DNA from: Mytilus trossulus
Taxonomy: Eukaryota > Mollusca > Bivalvia > Mytilida > Mytilidae
Assembly: GCF_036588685.1 (NCBI RefSeq)
Contig: NC_086386.1
Location: 15,086,931 to 15,150,930, forward strand
DNA length: 64,000 nucleotides
Direction: 5' to 3'
The translations under genes and the position numbers were made by a program. The notes under the pieces are model-generated. The model was not told the origin of the DNA. It saw nothing but the letters and a program-made list of their open reading frames with translations, and searched no databases. Positions 12,901 to 23,334 of the stretch are shown in pieces. The stretch's first letter is position 1, and each line of letters opens with the position of its first letter.

Positions 12901-15900
12901 GTTTTGATTTAAAATTTAAGAAATTTAAGCTTAAAACAAACACATGCCAAACAAGAAGTACCTTAATAACAGTCTATGGAAAAGGATGCCATTCTTCTCA
13001 TTCAACTTGATATGCATGTATTTATGTAAGCGACTTATATAAACATGCTATTTACATCCGTCGGTATGCAATTTTCATCGAAATCAGGATAAAAAAAAGA
13101 AGTTCATGTAGATAATTTGAGCTATAAATCATTGGAAATAAGTGATTATTTCTTACATTTTTTTTTCAATTCCTAAATGATATACTGTTTCAAGATAGCA
13201 CTGTAAATATAATGCCAACATTTCTTATAGTATTTCAAGACTCATCAGTGACGCTCGATTTAAAAAAAAGTTAAAAAGCTACGATGAAATTTTGCGTCGC
13301 ACTTTAATAGAGCCATTATTTAAGACAGCAAATCAGATACAAGAAACTAATTAATGTTTGCAATATATAGAGTCATAGCTTATTTAGCTTTATGATATAT
13401 GAAAACTGAATTTACGAAAAAATGGTCAGTTATTCAAAATCATAAACTGCAAAAAAGATAACATTTTGTAAAAAAAGCATTTGGCATAAAAGTGTTTAAT
13501 TGATCTGCAATTATAATGCATACCTAATACTAAAGTATATCTATTGCAATCATATCAATTGAATAAATGACAAGTTATAGCTAAGGAGGGGTTAAAAACC
13601 TGCCCCACTAATAAACATCATATTTGTGTACAAGTTGTAAGTTTTTACAAATTATAATTTGTACAGGGTTTTTGTACAAATAATAAGTTGTTTTGACACA
13701 TATCTTCTTATTTTTATATAAATTGTGATATAATCAAACTAATTGTTAGTCAATTACAATTATCTTCTTACACCAGGTGATAAAACTTTTTTTTCTTCTA
13801 AAATGTCCTTGTTGAATGTCTTTAAAGAATGTATACATACATTTCACCTTACATTTACTGTAAGTCCCCTTGTCCTGAAGCTGGAAATGAGATACCTGAA
13901 TGGTTTCGATTTAAAGTTTATTTTTCACTATATACCAAAATAATATTCATCAAAAGTATTTTTTTGTTCCTATAATGTGTGTGCGTCAATCCTTAGTATT
14001 AGACTGTACCATGTTGTTGTGTAAATTTGACAGACATATGCGACACAAAAGAATGTGTGATTGAATCATCCCTTTGTGTTAAGCTGTTCTTAAAACATTG
14101 TACAAAAATCTGTACAAATTATAATTTGTACAACATTACAACTTGTACACAACACAAACATATTCACGTGAATTGTTTTATCCAATTTCAAAATTATTGT
14201 TTAATTAAGTATTATAATTTCAAACTTGTCAGTTTTTAGTTCCAAGTTGACATTTGCTCATTTACACTTTTGTAGTGAGTAATGGAAAATTGGACCCAAG
14301 AAATTGAGAAAGAAATATCAAAATGTAAATGAGAACCTGTTACTATAAAAATCTCCTTACCAGTAATTTGTATGTTAAACATGTACAAACACTATCAAAT
14401 AATAACTGAAAAGAGTAAACTTAACAAAAATGTACTAAAGAGAATCTAGCGCTTTAATATTTCGGTAAAGACGATTATTCCATCACAAACTTGGTAATTG
14501 TGTCGTTATAATATAAATAAAAAAAAGAAGATGTGGTAGTATTGCCAATGAGACAACTGTTCACAAAAAAACAAAAATGACACAGACTTTAACAAGTTAG
14601 GTCACCGATCGGCCTTCAACAATGAACAAAGCCCATACCACAAAGTCAACTATAAAAGGCCCCGATATGACAATGTAAAACAATCTAAACGAGAAATGTA
14701 ACGGCCTTATTTATAAAAAAAAAAACGAACATCAAATATTTAACACATAATCAAACGACAACCACTGAATAACAGGCTCCTGATTTGGGACAAGCAAATA
14801 CATAAATACATGTAATATGGCGGGGTTTAAAATGTTAGCAGGATCCCAACCCTCCCCTAATCTGGGACAGTGGTATAACAGTACAACATAAGAACGAACT
14901 ATACAAATCAGTTTAAAAAACTGTTTAAAACTCATTTGATATTTGATTTTTTTTCTTTTTATTTGGAAAGGGTTCTAACCTTGTCTTGAACATTAGGTTT
15001 TTGAAACGTTCAATTTTGTCAGGTTGTATTAACCTCCCTTTATTTAAATTTAACTTCGAATATTTTTAAATGGTGTTTGCCTTTAAACAGTAAAGAAACC
15101 TATGATATAATGGCTTACCAGGACCTAGAATTAATCCTGATGAACAAGATTTATGGTAGCATGAACAATCCTCCATTGACGGAACACAATAACAACCATG
15201 TTCTGGTTTAGTAGTGAAGGCATAACCTCTGGTATAATCGCACCGACATTGTCTATCAGAATTTGTAGAACCATTATTGAAAATAATCTGTCCTTCCTCA
15301 TTGCAATATGTCTTTTCAAAAATACAAATTGACATACCATCTGTTGAGAATGTCAATGGTTGGTATCTAGTACTGTTGCATGTTCGTCGATCAGGATTTC
15401 CCGCAATTACGAATTTATACCCTACAAAACATTCAAAATCTAATGAAACGCAGCTTATTTTTTAATAAAATTACAGATATATGATGTGTATTGCTTTTTG
15501 CATTGCTTTTAGACAATATAAAAAAGAAGATGTGGTATGATTGCCAATGAGACAACTATCCATAAAAGACTAAAAATGACACATACATTAACAACTATAG
15601 GTAACCGTACGGCCTCCAACAATGAGCAAAGCCCATACCGCATAGTCAGCTATAAAAGGCCCCGATAATACAATGTAAAACATTTCAAACGAGAAAACTA
15701 ACGGCCTTATTTATGTACAAAAATGAACGAAAAACAAATATGTAACACATAAACAAACGACAACCACTGAATTACAGGAACTTGGGACAGGCACATACCT
15801 AAATCATGTGGCGGGGTTAAAAATGTTAGCAACTGATTTCTAAATTTCCGAACAAAAACACGTAAACATGGCCATCTATCTTGCAATCAAGTTTTTAATC

Positions 15901-18900
15901 TTCTATCTTTTTCATCAAATCACTGAACTTCGTAAGAAAAGGTTTAATGTTTTACTTGTCGTAGAAAGGGACCACAAGGAACTTAAAAAAAAATTAGTCA
16001 CATGATAGAAACACAAAAAACAACACCACCATATCAATAAACTCATCATATATACCAGGACTAAATTTTGCATATATGCCAGACGCGCGTTTCGTCTACA
16101 AAAGACTCATCAGTGAAGCTCGAATCCAAATAAAGTACTAAATTGAAGAGCATTGAGGACCAAAATTCCTAAAAGTTATACTAAATACGCTTAGGTAATC
16201 TATACCTGAGATAGAGAAGCCTAAGTATTTCAAAAATTCAAATTTTTGTAGGTAAACAATTCATTTATAAATATAACCATATCAATGATAATTCATATCA
16301 GCACAAAATGACTAGGCGGTTGGTACCATCGGAGAAATAAATCTCCATAATCTCTTTATAAAGAAGATATATTATTCATTTAAGAGTGAGCATAAAGTGT
16401 AATTCATTTTTTAATGTATCATTGTTCAAAATAATTGCTATCACTTTGACGAAAAAAGGTTCACGATTCCTCATTGACAACATATTTGTTACGTTCCGAT
16501 GACGTGTTTTTAACAGACTGTCTGCAGTTAAATGGAAACAAATTGTGCCCCCTCTTGTTTCTTAAATACTATGAGACTGACTTCATACAGAAACTTCTTA
16601 AGAAGAAAGATTACAAGTTGGTTATATTCTTTAATTCTAATCTCTGCTGTATGGATGATGTTCCTTCACTAAATAATTCAAAATATGTTGACTATGTTGA
16701 ACGCATCTAGCCCATCGAACTAGAGATAAAGGATACTAAAGATACAATTAAGGCGGCCTCATATCTTGACTTACATCTAGAAATTGACAATGAGGGTCGG
16801 TTGAAAACAAAACTTAACGACAAAAGTATTTCAAAAATTCAAATTTTTGTAGGTAAACAATTCATTTATAAATATAACCATATCAATGATAATTCATATC
16901 AGCACAAAATGACTAGGCGGTTGGTACCATCGGAGAAATAAATCTCCATAATCTCTTTATAAAGAAGATATATTATTCATTTAAGAGTGAGCATAAAGTG
17001 TAATTCATTTTTTAATGTATCATTGTTCAAAATAATTGCTATCACTTTGACGAAAAAAGGTTCACGATTCCTCATTGACAACATATTTGTTACGTTCCGA
17101 TGACGTGTTTTTAACAGACTGTCTGCAGTTAAATGGAAACAAATTGTGCCCCCTCTTGTTTCTTAAATACTATGAGACTGACTTCATACAGAAACTTCTG
17201 AAGAAGAAAGATTACAAGTTGGTTATATTCTTTAATTCTAATCTCTGCTGTATGGATGATGTTCCTTCACTAAATAATTCAAAATATGTTGACTATGTTG
17301 AACGCATCTAGCCCATCGAACTAGAGATAAAGGATACTAAAGATACAATTAAGTCGGCCTCATATCTTGACTTACATCTAGAAATTGACAATGAGGGTCG
17401 GTTGAAAACAAAACTTAACGACAAAAGAGATGATTTCAGGTTTCCAATGGTGAATATCCGTTCCTAAGTAGCAACCTTCTAGCAGCTCCTGGTACATATT
17501 TCCCAATTGATACGATATTCCCGTGCTTGCATTTCCCATCATGATTGTCTTGATAGAAGGTTGCTGCTCACAAGGAAGCTTTAAAACCAAGAGTTCAAAA
17601 CGGTGAAGGTCCTTACGTCGTAACTACAACCCCCTTCCCTTTCATGAATGTAACCTACCGCATTATACTATCTACTGGATTTGTAATAAAAAAGCAACAT
17701 GATTGATGTCACATGTGGAGCAGGATCTGTTAACCCTTCCGGAACACCATATATCACCCCTAATTTTTGGTAGGGTTCGTGTTTCTTATTCTTTAGTTTT
17801 CTTTTAGAGTCGGGAATACTTGCTTTTTTTCTAAAATATTGTTGTATGTATACTTCCAGTTATAAATGAATATATATGTATCTTACATTAATTTGTAGGA
17901 TCCTTTACTATACATAATTGAGCTGATCTGTAACAATAACATCTTCATGCCTTATATATCATGTACGACGCTAGATTAAAACTGACGAGGAAAGGTAACA
18001 CACGGCCTACGAAAGCTTTATTTTTGTGAAGCCCAGGTGGTCGTGTGGTCTAGCAAGACGGCTACAGTGCAGGCGATTTGGTGTCACGATATCTAAGTAG
18101 CATGGGTTCGAATCCCGGCGAGGGAAGAACAAACAATTTGCGAAAGCAAATTTACAGATCTAACATTGTTGGGTTGATGTTTTGACGAATTGTATGTATA
18201 GGTATTTCAGATATAAAGAAGTACATTTAAATGTGAAATATACATAAATTTAAGATGTCAGTAGTTACAATCTGTAATAACAAGCTTCCAACAGTTTATA
18301 TCCATGAGCAAATGTATATAACTATATGTCAAGAACAACTTTAACAATTAGAGACACAACCTATTTAGGAGTGTTTAAGTCAAAAATACGCAAAAGGAAG
18401 ACGTACCGTAATTGACAATAATAAAGAATGAACTTAGGTTTGTGAGATAGAATGTAAGAAGTGTATAAGGAAAATTTGAATATGGAACTAGTTTAAACAA
18501 ATAACACCAATGAAAATAATTAAACGTAGAATTGATAGAATGTTGGGTATGTACTAATAAGGGGAAGTTAAATACCTGCTTTATGAATATACGATTTGTT
18601 TCTGCAAATTTCTTCATATTCATTTTCGTTTTCATCAAACAGACATATGTAACCGTCAGCAATCGAACAACGGCAATTCGCTCTTAGTATCCACTGCTTT
18701 GAACTTGGACATTGAAATTCAAACGCGTTCGAAGGGTTTATAACAAACTAAAAATAAAACAACATACATCTGTGAGTTCATTTCAATTATCATAAAAGTA
18801 AACTGCACTTATTTGTTGCTACATCGTATCTCCATTGTTAATTATGACTGACAACTCTCATGTTTAGTATATGTCGTACTTAATTGTATCTTTGACGAGA

Positions 18901-21900
18901 CGTTTTGTACCATTTATTAAACCATAGTGCTTATCCGTTTCGCAATCGTTTTAAGTCTTGTAGGTCAGTATAATAGAACCACAATAGAAATCAAAACTAG
19001 AATGGTCATTTGAAATATGTACCTTTCATTGTATCATTTTTGTGCAATGAAATTTGGCTATGTCAACAACAAGTTCATTTCCAAATTACTTAGGCCTTAA
19101 GAAACATTCAATATATCATTTAATTGTTGCACATAATGTTTCTTAAACAATATCGATTCTTTACTAAACTCTAAAATATAGTTTATATTTAACGAAAATA
19201 AAATGTTCGAAAGTCTGGAAGAATGTAAATAATTGCATGAAAGCTGGTGCACTATTTCAATACATATGTGCAATCTATCTATGAAGTCTTTGGGTCTGGA
19301 TTTACAACTACGAGAAGAGTTGATTCAGTCATGTGCATGTCTTGCTGAAAAAAATACGAAGTTTACTGTACGGAAAATTCGTAAAAATATTCTTAACTTA
19401 TTGCATGGTAGAAAGTGCATAACTATGTTATATATGTGCAAGTATTCTTGCTGAGATTACTGAGTTTTGAAATGTTTGGAAAAATGGAAAAATGCTCTTT
19501 AAACAATTTCCTAATGGTAGAAGGCAAAAAAAAACAATATATGTGGAAATGTGATGCGTCCAGCTTTGAGATTGAAATGTAAAGAGGGAAATGACAAAGC
19601 AACATATTTCCCTACTTTTTGTCCGCCTATTACCATACTATAATTAATTAATATTGAATCACTCATGGGGTCTTAGCATCGAAAATACGCACATTTATTC
19701 TTAAACAAGTTGTTTGTATGATACGGGTTGAGATCCTCTCGTGTGATTTATAATGGCATGCATATGATACAAAACCATTTACGGTAGGGATTGTGCCTTA
19801 TTTTAATACAATGGAGACACAGTTTTGCTGTCCGTTTATTTGAGGTCTGAAGATGTCATGCCCGGCGAAAGACATTAAGCGCATTGATTGGACATTTTGT
19901 GACATGACGTTTAATCGAAGTAGAATCCAATTAAGAGCCATATTTTAACCCATTTTATTTAGCGATCGCGAGAATTAATTGTTCGCTTTAAATAACATGG
20001 AAAATCTGCCAAAAAGCTTAAATGGAAACATAGAATCTTCAGTTACATAGTATTCGGTGAGATAATTGGCGAATTCGACACATCTCTTATTGCATTTTCA
20101 TGATGAACATATAAACAACTTAAAACATTAAACCAGTAAAAGTATACTGTTCATGGTTATAGTGAGGCAAGTATTATTTCTTGCGCCCGTCTTGCCAGTA
20201 TTGGCAAGTGGTCCTTTATCTATTGATCTTGAGTATTGTCATTTTAATTTGAACTTTCTATTTCTAAGTAGCAACATTCCAGCAGCACCTGCATACGGGG
20301 TATATATCTCTGATACGATATTCCCGTGCTTGCAATTCCTATCATAATTTTCGTGAAAGAGGGTTGCTGCTCACACGGAAGCTAATAAACCAAGAGTGCC
20401 AGATGGTGAAGATGAAATCATCCCTTCGTAAATTAAACGGACGCCATCACGAGTAGGTTGACCGTTATGGAATAACCGTTTCACAAATACTATCGGATAT
20501 GTTCCTTACGTCGTAACTACAATCCCTTCCCTTTCATAAATGTGACCTACCGAATTAGACTATTTACCGGATTCGTTATCACATAATAGTTATCAAAGGT
20601 ACCAGGATTATAATTTAGTACGCCAGACGTACGTTTCGTCTACAGAAGACTCATCAGTGACTCATATCAAAATATCTATAAAGCCAAACAAGTACAAAGT
20701 TGAAGAGCATTGAGAATCCAATATTCCAAATATTTGTGCCAAATACGGCTAAGGTAATCTTTGCCTGGAATAAGAAAATCCTAAGTTTTACGAAAACTTC
20801 AAAGTTTGGTAAACAGGAATTTTTTTAAAATGACCACATTATTGATATTCATGTCAACACCGAAGTGTTGACTACTGGGCTGGTGATACCCTCGGGGACG
20901 AAACGTCCACCAGCACTGGCATCGACCCAGTGGTGTTAATAGTTATCAAAGGTACCAGGATTATAATTTAGTTCGCCAGACGCGCGTTTCGTCTACATAA
21001 AACTCATCAATGACGCTCATATCAAAATATTCATAAAGCCAAAAAAGTACAAAGTTGAAGAGCATTGAGGATCCAATATTCCAAAAAATTGTGCCAAATA
21101 CGGCTAAGGTAATCTATGCCTGGAATAAGAAAATCCTAAGTTTTTCGAAAATTTCAAAGTTTGGTAAACATATAATTTATAAAAATGAACACATTATTGA
21201 TATTCATGTCAACACCGAAGTGTAGCAACACGTGCTGGGGTCCGTGTTGTTTATTCTTTAGTTTTCGATGCTGTGTCATTTGTACCATTGTTTGTCTGTT
21301 TGTCTTTTCATTTTTAGCCATGGCGTTGTCAGTTTATTTTAGATTGATGAATTTGACTGCCCCTTTGATATCTCTCGTCCCCCTTTTACTTAGTTTCATC
21401 AGTTGCCTACTTTTACATCGGACTTAAATTTATCTTAAACATTGGCTGAAGGTATATGATATGTTTCAGATCTCACAAAATATGTTTAACCAGCCGTGTT
21501 TTATTTCCATTTATACTCTATGTGCATTGACTCAACGTATTGAGGAGTCGTTTGTTGTCTTCATTTATTCTAATATCTTGAATCAAGTACTCAGTACAGC
21601 TGGACAAATATTTATGTTTAAATTTGTAGTGTAGTGATCTAGAGATAGTCTGCCTTAAAGATATTTTAAGTATTCACTAAGAATATAAATCTTTAAAATG
21701 TCCCTTATACAGCTGTATTCGTATTGCCCTCTTAAAATGATTTGTAAGCAAACATTACAGAATTTGACATGAACACTATCTTGCTTTACGTTTTTGAATA
21801 TATTAGATAGATACTGTTCATTTTCAATTCAATTATATGTCAACATATATGTCAAAGGGTATTAAAATATGTTTAAATAAATAACAAACTTTGTTTTTTA

Positions 21901-22211
21901 TTAATCGTAAACAAGTCCCTCAATCACCACTTTTATAAATAATTCGTAAACTATTTAAATACTCAACTTGCACTCAAGTAGATGCCAAACATTTATATCT
22001 ATTTGCAATGTCAATAGGGACATTCATTAACAGTAAATAAGTGACCGTGCAGTTTTCTTGGATTGTTAAGTTATAATGATTTCTTTTCCTTTTAAGTTGT
22101 TGATTATTATGATTGTGAGAAGTAAGAACTCGCTTCGCTATTTGAAATATTACTTACAAATATCAATACCAAGCAATGGAGGCAGATGAAATCATAATAA
22201 TCTTTCTTCAT
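3899..22211 (-). CDS. Cysteine-rich membrane protein gene, four exons, 3' end not found
   Basis: Exons at 22158-22211, 18576-18747, 15119-15421 and 3899-3985 (minus strand) splice in frame through GT-AG introns to 205 residues and then continue past the last donor. The product has a signal peptide (residues 1-31, hydrophobic core FICLHCLVLIFFVI, cut probably after PSNA), a first cysteine-rich module (about 32-75), a second one with ten cysteines (77-176) and a transmembrane helix (about 190-205). I recall closely similar cysteine-rich modules in predicted bivalve membrane proteins but know no named function. It is probably a type I surface protein, perhaps a receptor or adhesion molecule. The 11-kb and 3-kb introns are full of transposons. 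No last exon with a stop was identified; it may lie before 3899 or outside the window. No transcript supports the model; the evidence is splice-site and reading-frame consistency. Confidence 0.72.
4921..5709 (+). repeat. Interspersed repeat R1, copy B
   Basis: Direct copy of 321-1109 with small indels (for example an extra AAATA-type insertion near 5015 and missing bases near 5515). It lies in the long intron of the minus-strand cysteine-rich gene, in antisense orientation to it. Confidence 0.85.
5710..8055. other. Intronic stretch, mostly unassigned
   Basis: AT-rich sequence without recognisable genes. Two minus-strand open stretches lie close together at 7268-7549 and 6959-7246 (93 and 95 codons). 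The second contains basic and Cys-containing sequence (NRCNCAAYKTPRKRAWKKIV). I do not recognise either. They could be remnants of one broken frame, since a stop and a frame change separate them. Confidence 0.3.
8062..8210 (-). repeat. R1-type tail fragment
   Basis: Reverse-complement match to the right end of R1, including the GCCAATGAGACAACTCTCCA word and the AACACCAAGC...GGGGCCCC block. It is diverged and carries no coding sequence. Confidence 0.75.
8465..8690 (+). repeat. Single unit of the 160-bp repeat
   Basis: It matches one unit of the 1115-1815 array (CAAGAAC...CAACTCCTGA...GGTAAAAGTCAAAAT) and the start of its GC-rich end (CCCGACCG). The presence of a single copy shows that array length varies between insertions. 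Confidence 0.7.
8790..8945. mobile_element. MITE, TIR family 1, diverged copy
   Basis: The ends read GCAATTATCGACTTTTGATG and, inverted, CAATTATTGACTTTTGATTT, followed internally by GTTGATA. The same terminal sequences bound the element at 28051-28200. There is no coding capacity, so it would be non-autonomous. Confidence 0.65.
9215..10060 (-). repeat. Three tandem hammerhead-type units (retrozyme-like array)
   Basis: Three diverged direct copies can be aligned on GGATTAAA at about 9231, 9594 and 9904, giving units of ~363 and ~310 bp. Each holds, on the minus strand, a decayed hammerhead ribozyme core at 9246-9295, 9608-9655 and 9920-9968. The third keeps CTGATGA and the GTCT/AGAC stem II but has GAAT in place of GAAA. 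Each unit ends in an ACTACTGGG...CCACCAG...TGGCATC block. Tandem ~350-bp units with one hammerhead each is the layout known for animal retrozymes and Penelope-associated ribozymes. These copies look inactive. Confidence 0.7.
10063..10195 (-). repeat. Short repeat shared with 25852-25985
   Basis: About 130 bp matching 25852-25985 in inverted orientation, including ATATTTAGGTAC, CGGACGCT, a CCGCGGTGAA core, GTTTTATCAAAGAG and TTTAGCCAATGA. The conserved CCGCGG core stands out in AT-rich DNA. No terminal inverted repeat was seen. Confidence 0.75.
11561..11687. mobile_element. Hairpin MITE, 127 bp
   Basis: Arms of ~47 bp starting GAAATAATTCATGGGGGCTT and its complement enclose a short loop around 11612-11638. 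The inner arm words CCACGGGTTG and CAACCCGTGG pair perfectly. Just upstream (about 11168-11190) is a tRNA-like TGGCCGAATGGTC box without a matching B box. Confidence 0.7.
12023..12253 (-). CDS. Unrecognised small ORF, 76 codons
   Basis: ATG-initiated frame whose C-terminal part is cysteine-rich (VCAMHDCRYHC ... CHQMNVHKTECMICDE). It lies in the long intron of the cysteine-rich gene on the same strand. It may be chance, a remnant, or a last exon of something unseen; no splice signals tie it to a neighbour. Confidence 0.2.
   Translation of the reverse strand: MTDLNWYSDFFNSISSEVYDFFQVIGRNFLLDLHTDSQIKDVCAMHDCRYHCFWFLITNQCHQMNVHKTECMICDE
12470..12760 (+). repeat. Two copies of a short retroelement-tail repeat
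   Basis: The words GATTTTGCCATTT-GGGACTTTCC-GAGTTCAGT-TTTTTGTGATT occur, diverged, at about 12485-12570 and 12665-12745, and again at 24670-24745. The repeat is common beside the Penelope-like debris here and is probably a retroelement tail. Confidence 0.55.
13620..14163. mobile_element. MITE with ~55-bp terminal inverted repeats
   Basis: The left end has GTGTACAAGTTGTAA and AAATTATAATTTGTACAG; the right end is its inverted counterpart (CAAATTATAATTTGTAC, TTACAACTTGTACAC). The interior ~400 bp is AT-rich and lacks a convincing frame. Non-autonomous DNA element, superfamily not assigned. Confidence 0.7.
14525..14900 (-). repeat. R1-type tail repeat, long form
   Basis: Starts AAGAAGATGTGGTAG-TTGCCAATGAGACAACT and runs through GGCCTTCAAC, TATAAAAGGCCCC, ACGGCCTTATTTA and CAAACGACAACCACTGAAT. 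A close relative lies at 15525-15830. I know this sequence as very abundant in mussel DNA; it looks like the reversed 3' region of a retroelement. Confidence 0.75.
15119..15421 (-). CDS. Exon 3: ten-cysteine extracellular module
   Basis: This 303-nt exon is bounded by TTTTGTAG and GTAAGC and is phase 1 at both ends, the symmetrical class that is easily shuffled. It contains the motifs RRTC, QCRCDYTRGYAF and CYCVPSMEDCSCYHKSC. It is the best-supported host coding sequence in the window, and I recognise the pattern from many bivalve predicted proteins. Confidence 0.85.
15525..15830 (-). repeat. R1-type tail repeat, second long copy
   Basis: Same order of blocks as 14525-14900, with the later part shortened (it lacks the GGATCCCAACCC segment). 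It lies just beyond exon 3 of the minus-strand gene, in its intron. Confidence 0.75.
16045..16345 (-). repeat. Hammerhead-type unit with intact core
   Basis: Single unit of the retrozyme-like family. On the minus strand 16122-16074 reads as a type I hammerhead: CTGATGA (16113-16107), stem II GTCT/AGAC with loop TTTGT, GAAA (16093-16090), a very short stem III in CGCGCG, then the GTC cleavage triplet. Stem I (TTCA with TGGC) is weakened by a substitution. The unit runs directly into the duplicated reverse transcriptase segment. Confidence 0.65.
16226..17427 (+). repeat. 601-bp direct tandem duplication
   Basis: Segment 16226-16826 is followed at once by 16827-17427, with only about two substitutions seen (CTTAAG/CTGAAG; GGCGGC/GTCGGC). 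The junction shows the 3-bp overlap AAG. It duplicates part of a decayed retroelement, so the event is much younger than the element. An assembly duplication is also possible. Confidence 0.9.
16474..17770 (+). pseudogene. Decayed Penelope-like reverse transcriptase
   Basis: The reading frames give YETDFIQKLLKKKDYKLV, then CMDDVPSLNNSKYVDYVERI, a stop, PIELEIKD and ASYLDLHLEIDNEGRLKTKL, followed by disrupted RDDF and SQLIRYSRAC. The MDDV box corresponds to the reverse transcriptase catalytic YIDDV of this family; Tyr-Ile is replaced by Cys-Met, and stops interrupt the frame. The first half is present twice through the 601-bp duplication. I place it with Penelope-like elements from memory of similar bivalve sequences. 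It lies inside the intron of the minus-strand gene and is not functional. Confidence 0.65.
18030..18200 (+). mobile_element. tRNA-derived SINE
   Basis: A pol III A-box-like TGGTCTAGCAAG (18046-18057) and a perfect B box GGTTCGAATCC (18105-18115) sit 59 bp apart, with extra sequence between them like a tRNA with a long variable arm. The acceptor stem does not close, so it is not a working tRNA. A conserved-looking body (AATTTGCGAAAGCAAATTTA...) follows. It lies between exons 2 and 3 of the minus-strand gene. Confidence 0.7.
18576..18747 (-). CDS. Exon 2: end of signal peptide and first Cys-rich module
   Basis: The acceptor TTTTTAG and donor GTATTT bound a 172-nt exon (phase 0 in, phase 1 out). 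It starts FVINPSNAFEFQCPSS, completing the signal peptide, then runs through KQWILRANCRCSIADGYICL to EEICRNKSYIHKA. Five cysteines are visible. The split last codon joins exon 3 to give GYKFVIAGN, the sequence expected at the junction of these modules. Confidence 0.72.
20150..21430 (+). pseudogene. Second decayed Penelope-like copy, split by hammerhead units
   Basis: Frames at 20210-20595 encode pieces of the same C-terminal reverse transcriptase region as at 17400-17600: SSNIPAAPAYGVYIS, LIRYSRAC, RGLLLTRKL and a DRYGI-like block, in shifting frames. The 3' region (GGGTCCGTGTTGTTTATTCTTTAG, then GGCGTTGTCAGTTTATTTTAG) resumes at about 21236. Between them are two tandem hammerhead-type units. 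Confidence 0.6.
20583..21225 (-). repeat. Hammerhead-type dimer, 353-bp period
   Basis: The copies align on GGATTATAATTTAGT at 20605 and 20958. The first carries on the minus strand (20664-20618) a complete core: CTGATGA, stem II GTCT/AGAC, GAAA, stem III CG/CG with loop TA, GTC, and a four-pair stem I (GTCA with TGGC). In the second (21018-20971) the first C of CTGATGA is T and stem II is weakened. Dimers of ~350-bp monomers fit the retrozyme pattern. Confidence 0.68.
22158..22211 (-). CDS. Exon 1: signal-peptide exon
   Basis: ATG is at 22211-22209, preceded on the minus strand by a CTAAA context. The exon encodes MKKDYYDFICLHCLVLIF (18 residues) and ends at a strong GTAAGT donor in phase 0. 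The charged start followed by a hydrophobic run is typical of the first half of a signal peptide; the second half is supplied by exon 2. The start choice rests on this fit. Confidence 0.65.
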
Positions 22212-23334
22212 TTTAGCAGATCATAATGATCTAATCTGCAAATACAATAAGAGTAAACATTTGAAACTGCATCTCGTTGATTAAATTTTGTAAATTCATT
22301 AGAGGGTATATAGCTTTGAGAGTATTTGAGTTCTGTTCTACAGAATTGTAGATACTTTAAAAATATTATGCTTACAAGTTAAGGGTTTTTTGCAAAAAAA
22401 ATTCTAGGTGAGAGGTACAAATTTCCAGAGCCTTTGAGCGAGTGAAATTTGATTACATTAAAACCGGTATTTTTGTATGCAAATACCCTGTGTAAGCATA
22501 ATACAATTGTTTAATTCCATCGAATGGTCTTTTGAGTTTCTACTTGAATGTTTATTTTTGGTGAAGCTATATACTGCAGCTGTGCTATTTGCGCAATCAA
22601 ACTTCATTGGCCGTATAACCATTGCTTATTTTTTATATACAGTCACTAACCGTATATATATATTCTTGTATATGGTAATATAGTTCGCAGCTGACTACTA
22701 CACTTTTGTCATCAGTTTGCGTGCAGCATACTTTGTGACTGGTTGACAATGCGTTTCCGTTGAGTTTTGTTCAAGACATAAATAAAGGGAAAAGGTTCCC
22801 GTAATTTTCGTCACTCGCTCCGAATTCAATATTGATGTTTTTTATCCCAAGTATTTCATTTGGAACCGTACATTAAAATATGTTGTATCTACTAGTTTAA
22901 GCAATACAAAATCTATCAAACAAATGACAACATTTATCTGCCAAATTTGTTTTATTTTTAAACAATGAACTCCTATTTTTATTATAGGAACATTTTGAAG
23001 GTTCCTTTGGTAGCCTGTCGTAAGGCCAGATTTATTATTTTTTATATATTTTTTTTTCCACGTGGTATTTCAGTTTACCCGCACTCTATCCCGGTTGTCG
23101 AGCCTATTACATGACTTATCGTTTACATCCATTATACCGTAGTGTATGAAAGCTATGATTTTGTTATTAGTTGTCTCTGCCATAATGTGCACTTTACATG
23201 TTATATAACGTTTCGTAGCACCAACTGTTTCATTTTCTAATACCTGCCTATTTTTTTCTGAGTTTGTTGTCAAATGCTTATTTAATTTAGTATTAGTATT
23301 TTGCTGAAATTGTATTTTGGATGGGTAATTAAGT

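Noticed and set aside
16474..16710. 78-codon ATG-like frame present twice as a putative gene
   Set aside because: It is an internal piece of a decayed reverse transcriptase, cut by stops, and the second copy comes from the 601-bp duplication.
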